In this document: positions 46,046-57,579 of the stretch, piece by piece
How the letters are laid out: each line of letters begins with the position of its first letter
Position numbering within the stretch: the stretch's first letter is position 1
NCBI GenBank assembly: GCA_015680685.1
Contig: MNCI01020094.1
Location: forward strand, 354,626-418,625
Source: Gnetum montanum
Lineage: Eukaryota; Streptophyta; Gnetopsida; Gnetales; Gnetaceae
Direction of reading: 5' to 3'
DNA length: 64,000 nt
Position numbers and translations under genes: made by a program
The notes under the pieces: model-generated
The model's database searches: none
What the model saw: only the letters and a program-made list of their open reading frames with translations
Told to the model about the DNA's origin: nothing

Positions 46046-46853
46046 TGATGAGTGGTGAGGTACCCCTACACTCAACCATACGAATACATGTGTTTCATGC
46101 ATGATCCGGTCGAACTCCAAGGATCAAGTGCTTATGCGCCTTAATGGAACACTTAGGGTTAATAAATCGTTGTCTTCCCAAACTTACTTATATTGTCATG
46201 GTTGTATGGTTAAGTAAGCTTGAGGTATATGATTTTTATAGCTTTTGTATTTTTTATGTCTTCTGCTAATAAAGGAGAGGGAGAGAGAACTAAGTGGCTA
46301 ACTTACATTAACTATTCATTAATTAAGTTCTAAATGTTCTTAACACTAGTATCCGTTCCCACTTGCCGTACACATATTGAACTAGTGCAACGCTACAAGG
46401 ATTACCAAACACTAATCATTATTATTTTACCAAGCGCTACACGCATGCTCGAAATGGTCATACTGAGTGTATTTAACTAAGGGGGTTGAAGGTTGAGAGA
46501 GATATTAATTAACTAGGAAAGTGCTTAATAATCATTAATTATGAATTAGCTTAATCTGTATATTTCAAGGTTTATCATAAAGTTTGTCTTTATTACCATA
46601 CACAAAATTGTGCTTAGGTACAAATTGCTCGAATAAAGATCTACTCACTCTATGACTCCTACTGCAAGCACATAGAAATAATTCTAACTTTGGAATGAAA
46701 AAACTGCAAGAGTCTGGCTAAGGGTCTAAATCTAATTATCTTGGAACCAAGGGTGCTACCTCTTATTTATAGAAGATGAGGTAGGATGCGATATCACATG
46801 GTGGATGTGATATCGCGTATGCGATATTGCGTACATAATATCGTAGTTCATCA
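46046..46853 (-). repeat. 5' LTR of element C
   Basis: 808 bp, near-identical in length to the 3' LTR with scattered differences. TATA box on the minus strand at 46759-46772; GATATC array 46788-46845. Confidence 0.9.
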
Positions 46854-46858
46854 CATAT
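46854..46858. repeat. Target-site duplication of element C, right copy (CATAT)
   Basis: Follows TTCATCA and resumes the 3' LTR of D. Confidence 0.88.
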
Positions 46859-47623
46859 GATTTTTATATGTTTTATGTTTTTATGTCTTGCGCTAGTAGT
46901 GAAGAAGAGAGGTAACTTAGTGACTAATTTAACTTAACTACTCATTAACTAAGTTCTAACTAATCCTAACACTAGCATCCATTCCTACTTGTCGTACACA
47001 TCCTAAACTAGTGTAACACTGCTAGGATTACCAACCTCTAATCTTTACTAGGTTACCAAGCATTACACACATGCTCGAAGTGATCATACTTGTGTAATTT
47101 AACAATTTTCTTACTTGATTAAAATGAATTGTTGTGCTAATAATAGAAATGTAAAGTGCATAAAATAAAATAAATGCATGAGAAAATAAAATAAAAGAAA
47201 TGCATAAGAAAACAAATCTCAAGTGCTGCAAAGATGAATCAAAGAGCTTATCTTTATTACTCTACACAAGGTGTGCTTAGGTACACAATGCTGGAATAAA
47301 GATCCATCCATACTTAGACCTCCTGCTATAGGCACTTGGAAAATACTTTAACTTTTAAACAGATTACAAGAGTTTTGCTACTTGATTACCAAAAGACTTC
47401 CTCCCAATTATATGCCTGGGCACTGTATTTATAGACTTGGAAGCAACTACTCTAATAAGTAGAGTAACCGCTCTAATAATTAGAATAACTGCTAAAGTAA
47501 TTGCTAGAGTAACAACTCTAATAATTAGAATAACTACTATAGTAACCGCTAGAGTAACCACTCTAATAATTAGAGTAACTACTAGAGTAGCCACTCTAAT
47601 AATTAGAGTAACTGCCTTCATCA
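46859..47623 (-). repeat. 3' LTR of element D, inner piece
   Basis: Continues 34031-34214. TATA box (minus strand CTATAAATACAG) at about 47424-47434. At 47445-47612 a palindromic array of ctctaataattagagtaac units occupies the place of the GATATC array. Ends CTTCATCA before the PPT. The two pieces sum to 949 bp against 887 bp in the 5' LTR; the difference lies in the array copy number. Confidence 0.85.
47445..47612. promoter_or_regulatory. Palindromic ctctaataattagag array in D's LTR (3' copy)
   Basis: About seven units near 21-24 bp, each palindromic around TAATAATTA, alternating with ctagagtaac(c/t) spacers. They lie between the LTR end and the TATA box. The second copy at 56672-56795 has fewer units. 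Confidence 0.75.
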
Positions 47624-49600
47624 TATCCCCATGACTGAATGAAAGCTTGTCCTTGAGTTTCTTACAAAATATTGGGAAGGTATGGGATTATTGACTAATT
47701 GACTACTGATAGTGGAATGGGATAGTAGACTCAATGTGCCCAATGAATAGATCAATAAGCATGTTACAACATTAGTGTTCATGACCATTGTGGTAAACAC
47801 TCATACATAAATGACTTTTAAGCCTTTATTTGGTAGCTTGAAGAGAAAAAGAGAGAGAGAAAGAAGATGGAGCATGTTGTTGCCAATGCCGAGATTGCAC
47901 CTTCCATTGTTTATACATAGTCGTGCCACCAAACTTGCTCCTTTCATAAATGCTCTAGTTCTGGTCCATCCCGAGTGCTTCCTCCAAGCCTAGTCCATTC
48001 TTTGTATGATTTCCATTTGCACACACAACACAGTCACAAATGAGTAAGGATAGATAATCCATAATGTAGTTGATACCTTGCCTCGATATGAAGCACATTG
48101 GCTAAGTTGTGGTTATGGTAGAAACTGGTTCGGAGATTTATCACTAACAACTACCCAAGGTGTGGGGGTTAGGCAATTAGTAAAATGGAAAAAATTGAAA
48201 AATTTGTGCTAGGGCCCCCACGACTAAGAGCGAACCTCTAGTAGCTATAAGATAGAAAAACATGAGGAACAAGAAAGATGAAAAATATCAATGTAATGCT
48301 AATAAAATGGATGTCATGGATGGGGATGAAACAAGAAATGATTAATTATAGGAAATGTTTAAGGGAAAGAAGTTAACAATTGCACCAAAAAGAAATGCTA
48401 ATGGGTCCTCCCCAAAGTAGGCTCATTCCCTTTATGCCCTGACAAAACCACAAACTAAAGAGTCTGTAGGCTCTAGGAATGTCATTTGCTACTTACCCAT
48501 AAGAATTCACCAAAGAAAAACAATGCATCAATCCAAAACAAACTAATGATAAAATCAACAATGAGGTGAAAAATGGGAAGAAAGATGGAGAGGAGAGAAT
48601 GGAATGAAATCCCAAGAACAAGGTTGTGTAAAGGCCCTTGTGTATTTCATGGTTAAGATAACTAAGTAGAACTCATCCCAAATCTAGACTCAAACTAACC
48701 ACATTCAGTGACCTCACATCAATACACTTGGCCAATCCATCCTCTTGAGGTAACAAGAATGCTTTAACAAAGAGTGACCACCATCCCAAGGAGAGTGAGA
48801 TGCAGAAGTAGGAAGCAAGAAAGGGCCTTAGTTAGAGGGAACCTTCAGGCATGGGTAACATGTCTTTCCAATGCCATAACTAAGGCTTGTAGCCCATATT
48901 GCTTTATTATGTCTAAGGGGTGTACTTTGAATTCTCACATTTTTCTCTCTCTTTTTTTAATGTTTATGCATGAGAACCACACCATGCAAAGACTTATTTT
49001 TATTCACTCAGCTTCTTGATATTTGAATAATGTTAGAATGGTGGAAAACCCAAGAAAAAGCATCCAAGCACCCAAGAGAATGGTTGACACTAATGCATCG
49101 AATCCCCTTGAAGTCACATACTTTTCATCCTTTGAGTCTTTCCTTGGCTTGAAAAATAGCCAGCCACCAAGTCATTAACAAGTTTACTTAGAAAAAGCGG
49201 ATTGTACAATTCCAAGCCAAAGGAGACCATAGAGTTGTATGGATGAATGGGTGACATGGACTCATTGCTTGTTTTATCAAAAGAACCATACCTTAATATC
49301 AGCATCATAATTCAAAGGTAAAAACCAAACATTAGCAATCAATATGATATAATTCAATCCACCATCATGAGTGCTTATTAGATGACAAAGAAAAGTAAAT
49401 CAAGCAAACAATGAAACAATAAAAACATGAATGTTGGTGTAAAAAAAAAGAAAAGAAAAGTTGAAAGAATGTGCAAAATGAAAAAATGTGTAAAAAAAAA
49501 ATAAGAAAATTTGAAAGAATGTGTAAAATGAAAAAAAATGTGCAAAACAAAAATTCAAAAAGAATTGAGGACCTAGAATGGTTAGCATAGATGGCCATCC
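47624..49600 (-). other. 3' noncoding zone of element D
   Basis: Same block order as C: PPT-like motifs at 47624-47640, 48215-48228 and 49598-49613; the gggtcctccccaaag block at 48412-48426; the caaacattagcaatcaatat block at 49326-49345; an A-rich aaaaaaatgtgcaaaac tract at 49395-49560. No gene. Confidence 0.62.
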
Positions 49601-50870
49601 CCTCCATGACTAAGTTGGAAGGAGGAGATTCGAAATAGTGAGTAAGGTTGTCCATCAAGAGAGGTAGCATGTGTACTGGCTATCCTAAGCTCTTGGAAGG
49701 GTTTGGTTTGTTGCACGTTGACCAAAAGTTTCTTATTTGGGCTCTCAAGTTTGTATATTGTCATGGCCCCTAAAGGAAAAGTTGCATATATAATATAAGA
49801 TCCTTCCTATAGTGTTTGAAATTTAGTACATTGTGGCACATGTGTGGGATTCTAGTAGAGAACCTTATCTACTAGCAGATATTTAACTTTCCTAATTCTT
49901 AGGTCATGACGTTGTTTATTGAAGGCCTTGTGCAATTCGTTAGATGATAGGGCAGCTAATTGGTTTTCATCTAGTAAGTTAAGGGTTACTAACCATTATT
50001 TATGTGCTAGATCAAGGTCAAGGTTGAGGTCACATTCCATGGATAGTGTATGAAGCTCAATTTGAATGGGAAGCATTGGTAATTTACCGTACACTAACTC
50101 ATAGGGAGAGTAGCTTGTAGGGAGTTTCTATGTGGAGTGATATGCCCAAAGAGCATCGTTCAGTTTAGTGCTCTAGTCTTGCCTAAACTTGCTAATGGTT
50201 CTTGTTAATATCTTCATAATTTCCCTATTGGTGACTTTTGCTTAACTGTTCGCTCGGGGGTGGTATGGTGTAGTCAATTTATGCTCAACCTCTAAGTGTT
50301 GCATTAATTTCCAAAAAGTTGCACCTGTGAAGTGTGTACCATTATCTAAAATAAGTTCATGTGGCATACCAAGCCTATTTATGATTTGTTGTTGAACAAA
50401 TTGTGCAGCTGTAGATGATGTACAATCTTTAATAGCAATTGCTTCGACCTATTTTGTTAGGTAATCAATGGCAACAATAATATAAGCTTTTCCATTGGAC
50501 ATTGGTGTAATCGACCCCATAAAATCAATTCCCCAAATGTCAAAGGGTTCTAATGGTTGAATCCATTGTTGCAGACCCTCCACTGTAGTAATCATTCCCC
50601 CATCACATTGACAGTGCTTACAAGATTGGACAAAACGATGGGCGTCTAGAAATAATGTAGGCTAATAATATCTTGTAAGTAGGATCTTGATGGCCATTCG
50701 TCTCCAAGCGTAATGACCCCCATAAGGACCCTCATGAGCATCTTGGAGAACTCGTAGTTGATCTATATCAGGAACAAACCATCAAACCAAGCCATCGGGA
50801 CACACTTTGTAAAGTTGCCCATTGATCTCCATAAAGTACTAGGCTTGGTGAAGAAACTATTGTTTCTTCT
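49601..50870 (-). pseudogene. Integrase of element D, catalytic Glu replaced
   Basis: The minus strand reads, with stops, 'CKHCQCDGGMI' (second half of the HHCC finger), 'EPFDIWGIDFMG' (first Asp, about 50515-50540), 'HELILDNGTHF' (second Asp, about 50337-50357) and 'TPYHPRANS*AKVTNREIMKI' (about 50215-50275). In the last the family's Q-A-E has become stop-A-K, so the third catalytic residue is lost. The C-terminal part matches C's 36993-37439. Integrase lies after RNase H, the gypsy order. Confidence 0.75.
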
Positions 50871-52640
50871 TAAGGTTTAACTCTTGTGGTGTTTGTTGGG
50901 TGAGGAGATAGGTAAGAATGCTACTATACTAGTTTGTCTCCATAGGTGATTGATTATTCACTACACTAGTAAACATGAATTCATCAGGGAAATGATCAAA
51001 AATTGGATACTCATCCTTTTTGTTGTCCCATTGGAACTGAGATAAATGATCAGCAACTACATTCTCGGTGCCCTTGTGATCGATCCATCGTTAAATCAAA
51101 CTTTTGTAAGATTATAAGCCATTGTATGATACAAGGGCTTACCATTGGCTTATTCATGAGGAACTAGATTGCACTATGATCTATATGTATATATACTTTA
51201 TATCCCAATACATAGTGTCTAAAATTTTCTAGTGCAAACATTATAGCCATTAATTCTTTCTCTATGGTAGTGTAGTTAAGTTGTGAACCAACGATACTTC
51301 TACTTGCACAGTGGATATAATAAGGACACTTCTGGTTATCTAACTATGTAAGTATGGCTCCTAAAGCATAGTTGGATGCATCAATCATGATATGGAATGG
51401 TTTGGACTAGTCAGGAGCTTGTAGAATGGGTGTTTCTACTAGCTTCTATTTTAGAGTTTGGAAAGCTACTTCGCATTCCCTGGTCCACTCGAAAGGTACA
51501 TCTTTTTTTGTTAATTCCACCAATGGTTTGGCAACCTTTGAAAAGTTCTCAATAAATCTCCTATAGTAGCCAATATGTCCAAGGAATGACCAAATATCTT
51601 TGACAGTTTCCAATTGACAGGTAATTCCTTGGATAATTTTGATTTTCTTGGGGTCTACCTCTATCCCTATGTGTGAGATTTTGTGCCTCAGTACTACACC
51701 TTCTTGGACCATCAAATGGCTTTTTTGCTAGTTGAGAATTAAATTGGTTTCTACACATCATTTTAACACTTGCTCCAATCAATCCAAGGATTGATCAAAG
51801 TTTGCTCCATAAGTGGAAAAGTCATCCATAAAGACGTCCATGCCATTCCCTATATGCTATTAGAATATGCTTAGAACTAGTCATTGAAATGTTGTAGGGG
51901 AATTGCACACATCTATTTGTATGTGAACATTTCCCAAGGACTAGTGAATGTAGTCTTAGCTTTGTCTTCTAAGGCTATTTGTATTTGGTTATATATGCTA
52001 TATCCATCCAGAAAACTATAATAGTGATGCCTTGTGATGGTGTCTAAGACTTGGTCGACAAATGGAAATGGAGAGTGATCTTTGAATGTTGCCATATTTA
52101 GTAGCCTGAAATCTATGCACACCCTCCATTTGCCTCTCTTTTTAGGCACAATAACTAAGGGGCTAACCCATTCGCTATTAACAATGGGGTATATGAACCC
52201 AGCCTTGAGAAGCTATTTGATTTCTTTCTTAACTTGTTTCAGCTTAGGGTTCAATTGCCTTTGCAGTTGTCTTTGAGGCTTCATGGAGGGCTCAGTGTAA
52301 ATTCTATGTTGGCATATCCTAGGATCTATTCTAGTTAATTTGGGATATGACCAAGCAAAGGCTTTTGACCATTTATTTATTACCTTAAGAAATTCTTCTT
52401 TCTATTGAGGAGCAAGCTTAGCATTGATAATTATTGGTTTTTCATTTTTAAGTAACATGTATTCCATACCAGTGGGCAATGGTTTCAGCTTGAGGGGCTC
52501 CTACTTAAATTTCTTAGGGATTTCCAACTTCTCCCAATTGATATTTTTGAGGTTAAGGTTTGGAAGTTGGTGATGGACTTGCTCTAATGCATTTATGCTA
52601 TCGATGTAAGCATAACTCAAACCCTCAGTTGGTTCCATGC
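50871..52640 (-). pseudogene. Reverse transcriptase and RNase H of element D
   Basis: Open piece 52149-51913: MPKKRGKWRVCIDFRLLN, then 'PFPFVDQVLDTI' and 'YYSFLDGYSIYNQIQI' with the first catalytic Asp, and 'KTTFTSPW'. The box FMDDFSTYG at 51820-51832 keeps both Asp. Piece 51715-51446 is the thumb/connection (GIEVDPKKIKIIQGI, 'SFLGHIGYYRRFIENFSKVAKPL'). RNase H follows to about 51060 with 'HLSQF'-type end. Several stops and a frameshift near 51720. Confidence 0.75.
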
Positions 52641-52788
52641 ATATGATTGAACTGCTTTCTTGATTAGCTATCAGCCACTAGGTGCCTTCCTATTGTGTGG
52701 TTGCTACATACAAGCATCTTTGTATGTTGATCACTTTTGCACATTGATTGCATGCAGGTAATGTTAAACTTTGCACAATCCATGACCT

Positions 52789-55776
52789 CTAGACGCAATT
52801 ACACCCTGTGTCACTATATGCGATGCATAGAACTTTCTTCTTCCCAATCTTTCTGAATATATTTTTCTTTGATATTTCTAGAGAAAGATCATGGATTCCT
52901 AGGTGTGTGTTGATGGTGCTTAGCCATGCTCTTCCCATTATGATTAGAAAGTTCCCCTTACCGTTGTTTACTTGAATCACTAGGAAGTTAGTTGGGTATG
53001 ACCACCCACAAACAGTGGTAACAATGTCTTCCACTAGTCCCAATGGGACAGTGATGGATTGGTCGGCCAACTCTAGATGGATGTTGCTCTTTTTCAATGG
53101 AGGCAGGTTCCAGGCCTTGTACATTTCTTGAGAAATCAAGTAGACACTAGAACTTGAATCCAAAAGAGCCTTGCACAGTGCATTTCTAGTAATTTGTAAG
53201 TATATCAGAGGACTCCTAAGATCAGAGAATTTCCTAGGAAGATGACCAGCTTTGATCCAATCGGTGACGACATGTGTTAGCATGACCGTATGCATTGAGT
53301 GCAGTGATTGGGTTGAAGGGGGCTCTAAAGTTTTGATTGATATTAAAGTGTCTAAGGAATTAGCTACTTGTGATTGCATGGGCTTGGTTGGATTGTTGGT
53401 TCTAAAGAAAGGTCTTTTCTTTATGTGGTTGTTGGAAACAATAGTAGGTTGAGAGTTAACAACCCTCGTGGCATTATGTTGTTGTGGTTGAGTAGGGATT
53501 TCACCTTGCATCATGAGAGTAGATGGTAGTGGAGCTATTGGTGGAAGAGATGCGGTCGGATGAGAAGGATGATATGCTTGCAAAATATTACGTCTAGAAG
53601 AGGGAGTCCCATAATACTTGTGGGCTTGGTAGTGAGGTTGAGGAGTGATGTGACTAGTAGATTCACGTGGGGAGATTGGCTTCTACACATAATATCCATA
53701 TGGATTAGGTTGTCAGTAATGATACTGTTTCCTTGGTGGTGGCATTTCCCATGATTGTGGGTGTTGCCACTATTGATATTGCTCAATCAGTTGTGGTGGA
53801 GTTCCACTGGAATAATATGTTAAGGGTTGGTGGAACTACCTTGGGTTCCCTTGAGGATAAGGTAACCTTCAGGGTGTTTATCTTTTGTTTAATTGTGGGT
53901 TGAGTGCATACACCTCAGACTCTTACAGATGTGAGATTACAGGGCAACATCCCTTAGGATGGTCATATTGACATATCTCACATCCACTATCATTGTTTGT
54001 TTCTGAATACACAACCTCTTCAATGATGGAAACTTTGCCCTTACCCTTGCTACATGCATGTTCAGCCTCTTTCTTTTTTCTTTTTTCACTACCTTACTCT
54101 CAAGACTCCTTTACTATTTTAAGAACAGTTTGAAATCTATTGTCTAGGGAATCCCACATTTGATCTACCTTTGCCAAAACTTCTAATGTCATCTTCTGGA
54201 TAGGCAAGGTCTTCCTATTCACCATCTCTTCGAGTGGCGACTCTTCTTCATCCTCACAAAATCTTACTCCCCTCTTTTGAATGGAAAGATCTTAGTTATA
54301 CTCTTCTGCACTTTCTCTCTTTCATAGATCACCTTCTTCCTTAGGAACTTGCTCCAATAGTCTTCGAATTTGATGGGACCTAAGCTCGGAGAGTCTCCCT
54401 TGGGCATAAGTCCCAAGGGTTCTTCTCATTTTATGCCTAAGCCCATCCATGAGATGGCGTAGTTGATCCCTTTGCAAATAACCATGGCTAGGACAATGAT
54501 GTAACAGTGCATAGTATCGGCCCATGGCAGCATCCAAGGGTTCATGTCCTCCTTGTTTCCAACCTTGGATTTGCTTTCACAAGTTAGACACTTGGGAGTA
54601 CATTTGGTACTTGTCATTAAATAGTTCTAACATAGTACTCCACCTACGAATGGATTCTGGTTCTAAAGACTGGTACCAACTTTTCGTTTCTTGAACTAAT
54701 GTCCATGGAAAAAACTTAAGTTTTTACCATTCATTCTCTATGTTCTGTAAGGCACACGTATCATGGAATTCTTGTAAATGATTATGAGGATTAGCGTTGT
54801 ATCCCCCTTCAAATCATGGGATGTTGTTCATATGTAATCTCTTGATCCTACTATCTTTTTGATGCTTTGCTAGAATTCTAACAGCATCTGTGATGTCCAA
54901 CATACCTCGAGTAGCGAGGAGGGGTTCATTGTAATCATCTCATCCATGGAATCTATGTGACTCTCTAGAGTGCCCTCGTCCCCTTTCCTAGTTGTTTGAT
55001 CTATGACTTCCACTTTGCCTGCCTTTATCCCCATGGTCTTTTTCTTCATGATCACATCTAGATATTGAAGGAGAGGGTGAAGGAGATGATGAAGGTGAAG
55101 AAGAAGGAGAATTGCCACCATGAAAGTTTCTGCTACCTTCTCTTTTGTGGTCTTGGCCTTGATCACAATTGCAATTAGAATGTCCACCTTTATCATGAGT
55201 TTGTGTTCCTTTTTCAGCCCCTTTATGCCTGTGGGTATTAGATCCTAGGTTATGAATAGTGGAATGAAGGTCCTGATACATAACCCCTTGGCCAAAGTCA
55301 AAGGGAGGAACATCATTGTGTGGGTGACTACCTGAGGTAGGTTCACCACCCTCAGTTTTGCTTAAGACATGCGGGGCATCCTAGGACCACTTACCCTTCA
55401 AAGACTTATAATGTCTCTCTTGTTGCAAGTCCCTTTGACATTGTGCCTCCATAGGATAGTATTCTCTCGAGTCATGGTCTTGCACAATGTGTTCTATGTG
55501 TAAGTGCGGCATGCCAATTCATGTAAGAGCATGAAGAAGCATGCTTGAGACTGAACAATCGGGAGGTAGCACTATGATACCTTCTAAGTCTCACCAATGT
55601 AGTTGTTCATCTTGATAGAGGATAAAGGTGAAGTCTGATATATACTTATCAGGATGAATATATACCAATCAAACTTGTTGAGGGACTAGTGAATCAATGT
55701 CATGTGTATTACGTCGTTGATTATTTTTTGTTTCAGACCTAGGTGATGAGGCACTTTCATACGAAGAAGGAGATAT
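52789..55776 (-). pseudogene. Gag and protease of element D, start codon lost
   Basis: The longest open piece, 53583-52789 (264 codons), joins the Pro/Gln-rich gag tail to the protease: ALLDSSSSVYLIS (D-S-S in place of D-S-G), then 'HLELADQSITVPLGLVEDIVTT' and 'IIMGRAWLSTINTHLGIHDLSLEIS'. Upstream are the knuckle CEICQYDHPKGCC (about 53945-53985), the gag core (54537-54322 and flanks) and a Ser/His-rich linker (55281-54988). The start that is ATG in A, B and C reads ATA here (55774-55776). Confidence 0.72.
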
Positions 55777-55893
55777 ACTTTTCTATTCAGTGTGCAATGT
55801 ATTATTATTTATTATTTTCTAAACCAACCCTAAGGATTCGTTCCAATGATGTGAATGGTTTTCTAAGTTCTAATTAGCACACAAATAACTAAG

Positions 55894-55911
55894 TCCCTAG
55901 CAACGATGCCA
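55894..55911 (-). promoter_or_regulatory. Primer-binding site of element D
   Basis: Minus strand TGGCATCGTTGCTAGGGA next to the 5' LTR, tRNA-Asp type. Confidence 0.75.
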
Positions 55912-55912
55912 A

Positions 55913-56799
55913 TGATGAGCAACGAGGTACCCCTACACTCAACCATATGAATACGAGCATTTCACGCATGACCTAGTCAAATTCTAAGGACTAAGTGCTT
56001 ATGCGCCCTTGTGGAACAGGGATGGGTTGGTTGATAGTTGTCTTCCCAAGATTACTTATATGTCATGATTGTATGGTTAACTAAGTTTGAAGCATATAGC
56101 TTTTATGGTTTTATGTCCTGCGCTAGTAGGGAAGAAGAGAGGTAACTAAGTGAATAATTTAGCTTAACTACTCATTAACTAAGTTCTAACTAATCCTAAC
56201 ACCAGCATCCATTCCCACTTGTCATACACATCTTGAACTAGTGCAACACTACTGGGATTACCAAACACTAATTGTTACTAGGTTACCAAGCATTACACGC
56301 ATGCTCGAAGTGGTCGTACTTGTGTCATTTAATGATTTTCTTAATTGATAAAAATGAATTGCTATGCTAATAACAGAAATGTAAAGTGCATAAAATAAAA
56401 TAAATGCATAAGAAAATAAAATAAAAGAAATGCGTAAGAAAAAAAATCTCAAGTGCTATAAGGATGAATCAAAGAGCTCATCTTTATTGTCGTACACAAG
56501 GTGTTCTTAGGTATATAATGCTCGAATAAAGATCCATCCACACTTAGACCTTCTACTATGGGCACTTGGAAAATATGATAACTTTCAAACAGATTACAAG
56601 ATTTTTGCTACTTGACTGCCAAAAAACTTCTTCCCAATTGTGTGCCTGGGCACTGTATTTATAGACTTGGGAGTAACTACTCTAATAATTAGAGTAACCA
56701 CTCTAATAATTAGAATAACTGCTAAAGTAACCGCTAGAGTAACCACTCTAATAATTAGAATAATTGCTAAAGTAACTGCTAGAGTAACTACTCTCATCA
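55913..56799 (-). repeat. 5' LTR of element D
   Basis: 887 bp, TGATGAGCAA...CTCTCATCA on the plus strand. TATA box on the minus strand at about 56654-56664, palindromic array at 56672-56795. Confidence 0.9.
56672..56795. promoter_or_regulatory. Palindromic ctctaataattagag array in D's LTR (5' copy)
   Basis: Same units as 47445-47612, about five copies, directly upstream of the TATA box in element orientation. Confidence 0.75.
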
Positions 56800-56915
56800 A
56801 TAGGTATACCCCAAGATATATAACTTAGCATTATTCATTAGAATCAAATTCATGACTTGGAGCTTTTAAACCAAGAGTCTTGACACTAGGCTAATGCCTC
56901 ATTGTTACTACGCAT
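56800..56915 (-). repeat. SINE-like copy 3, right piece (after ATAGG of element D)
   Basis: 56800-56804 is the second ATAGG. Minus strand: AGGCATTAGCCTAGTGTCAAGACTC (A box) and CATGAATTTGATTCTAATG (B box). Joined with 34000-34030 it restores the repeat body. Confidence 0.62.
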
Positions 56916-57059
56916 GCTATCTTAGAGGCATTGTTCCAAGAATATCAAATCACCTTATCCTAAAAAAAACATTGAATTGAACATAACAAAAACAACATGG
57001 AGAGGAAAAAATTTTGAATTTTAGGATATTTACTCAAATGTATAACCTTCTAATTAATA

Positions 57060-57195
57060 TTTTAAATAATCAAACAATGAGGTGTTAGCCTAGTGCTAAG
57101 ACTCTTGATTTAGGAACTCCAAATTATGCTTTCAATTTTGATGGATAATGAGAAGTTATAAAGCTCTAATTGAACTTTGAAAAGTTTGAAAAATC
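57060..57195 (+). repeat. SINE-like repeat, copy 4 (plus strand)
   Basis: GAGGTGTTAGCCTAGTGCTAAG (A box) and a decayed B box in gctttcaattttgatggat, followed by ataatgagaagttataaagc, the reverse of the other copies. Confidence 0.58.
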
Positions 57196-57579
57196 AAGAG
57201 AGAAAACATAATTTCTAGTATTGAGGATGGTCCCACTCATAACAACATTTACATCATTTTCAATTGTTATCATATTATCTCCCCAAGTATTATAAAAGCA
57301 AGAGACCTACAAGTCAATCAATATCTATCACATGTTTTACCCAAGTTAATTAAGATCATATATAGACTTTTTCTATGGTTTTAAAATTTCTTTAGTAGCT
57401 AATATACTAAGAAAATAATTTGTATAGTATAACTATTCATATAAATCCAAATTATTTTTTACGTTGGTGATTCAAGTTTGATATTTTCCTCTATAATACT
57501 CTCCCAAAGCTTCATAGTATGACTTAACATATCTTTGGATATACCTATAGTTAAATTATTTTGGCAAAATTTCTCAATG

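Larger units (their letters stand above)
34215..46853 (-). mobile_element. Ty3/gypsy LTR retrotransposon C, nested in D and carrying E
   Basis: A minus-strand element of about 9.6 kb after removal of E. LTRs of 808 bp (46046-46853) and 807 bp (34215-35021) with TGATGA...TCATCA ends are flanked by CATAT. The internal order on the minus strand is PBS (46027-46044), gag from 45901, protease, RT (interrupted by E at 41782/38763), RNase H, integrase (core deleted) and the 3' noncoding zone. It belongs to the same superfamily as D but to a different LTR subfamily (GATATC array). Confidence 0.9.
34031..56799 (-). mobile_element. Ty3/gypsy LTR retrotransposon D (host of nested element C)
   Basis: A minus-strand gypsy element, about 10.1 kb once C and its duplicated target are removed. 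The 5' LTR is 55913-56799, the PBS 55894-55911, and the gag, protease, RT, RNase H and integrase relics follow down to about 49582. The 3' noncoding zone runs to 47624. The 3' LTR is in two pieces (47623-46859 and 34214-34031) because C inserted in it. The 5-bp duplication ATAGG fixes the borders. This gene order (integrase last), the tRNA-Asp primer and the long gag point to the Athila/Tat branch. All ORFs are broken. Confidence 0.88.

Noticed and set aside
47437-47634. Repetitive 'RVTTLIIR' protein on either strand (also 56594-56828)
   Set aside because: Translation of the palindromic LTR array; the repeat is nucleotide-level and both strands stay open by chance.
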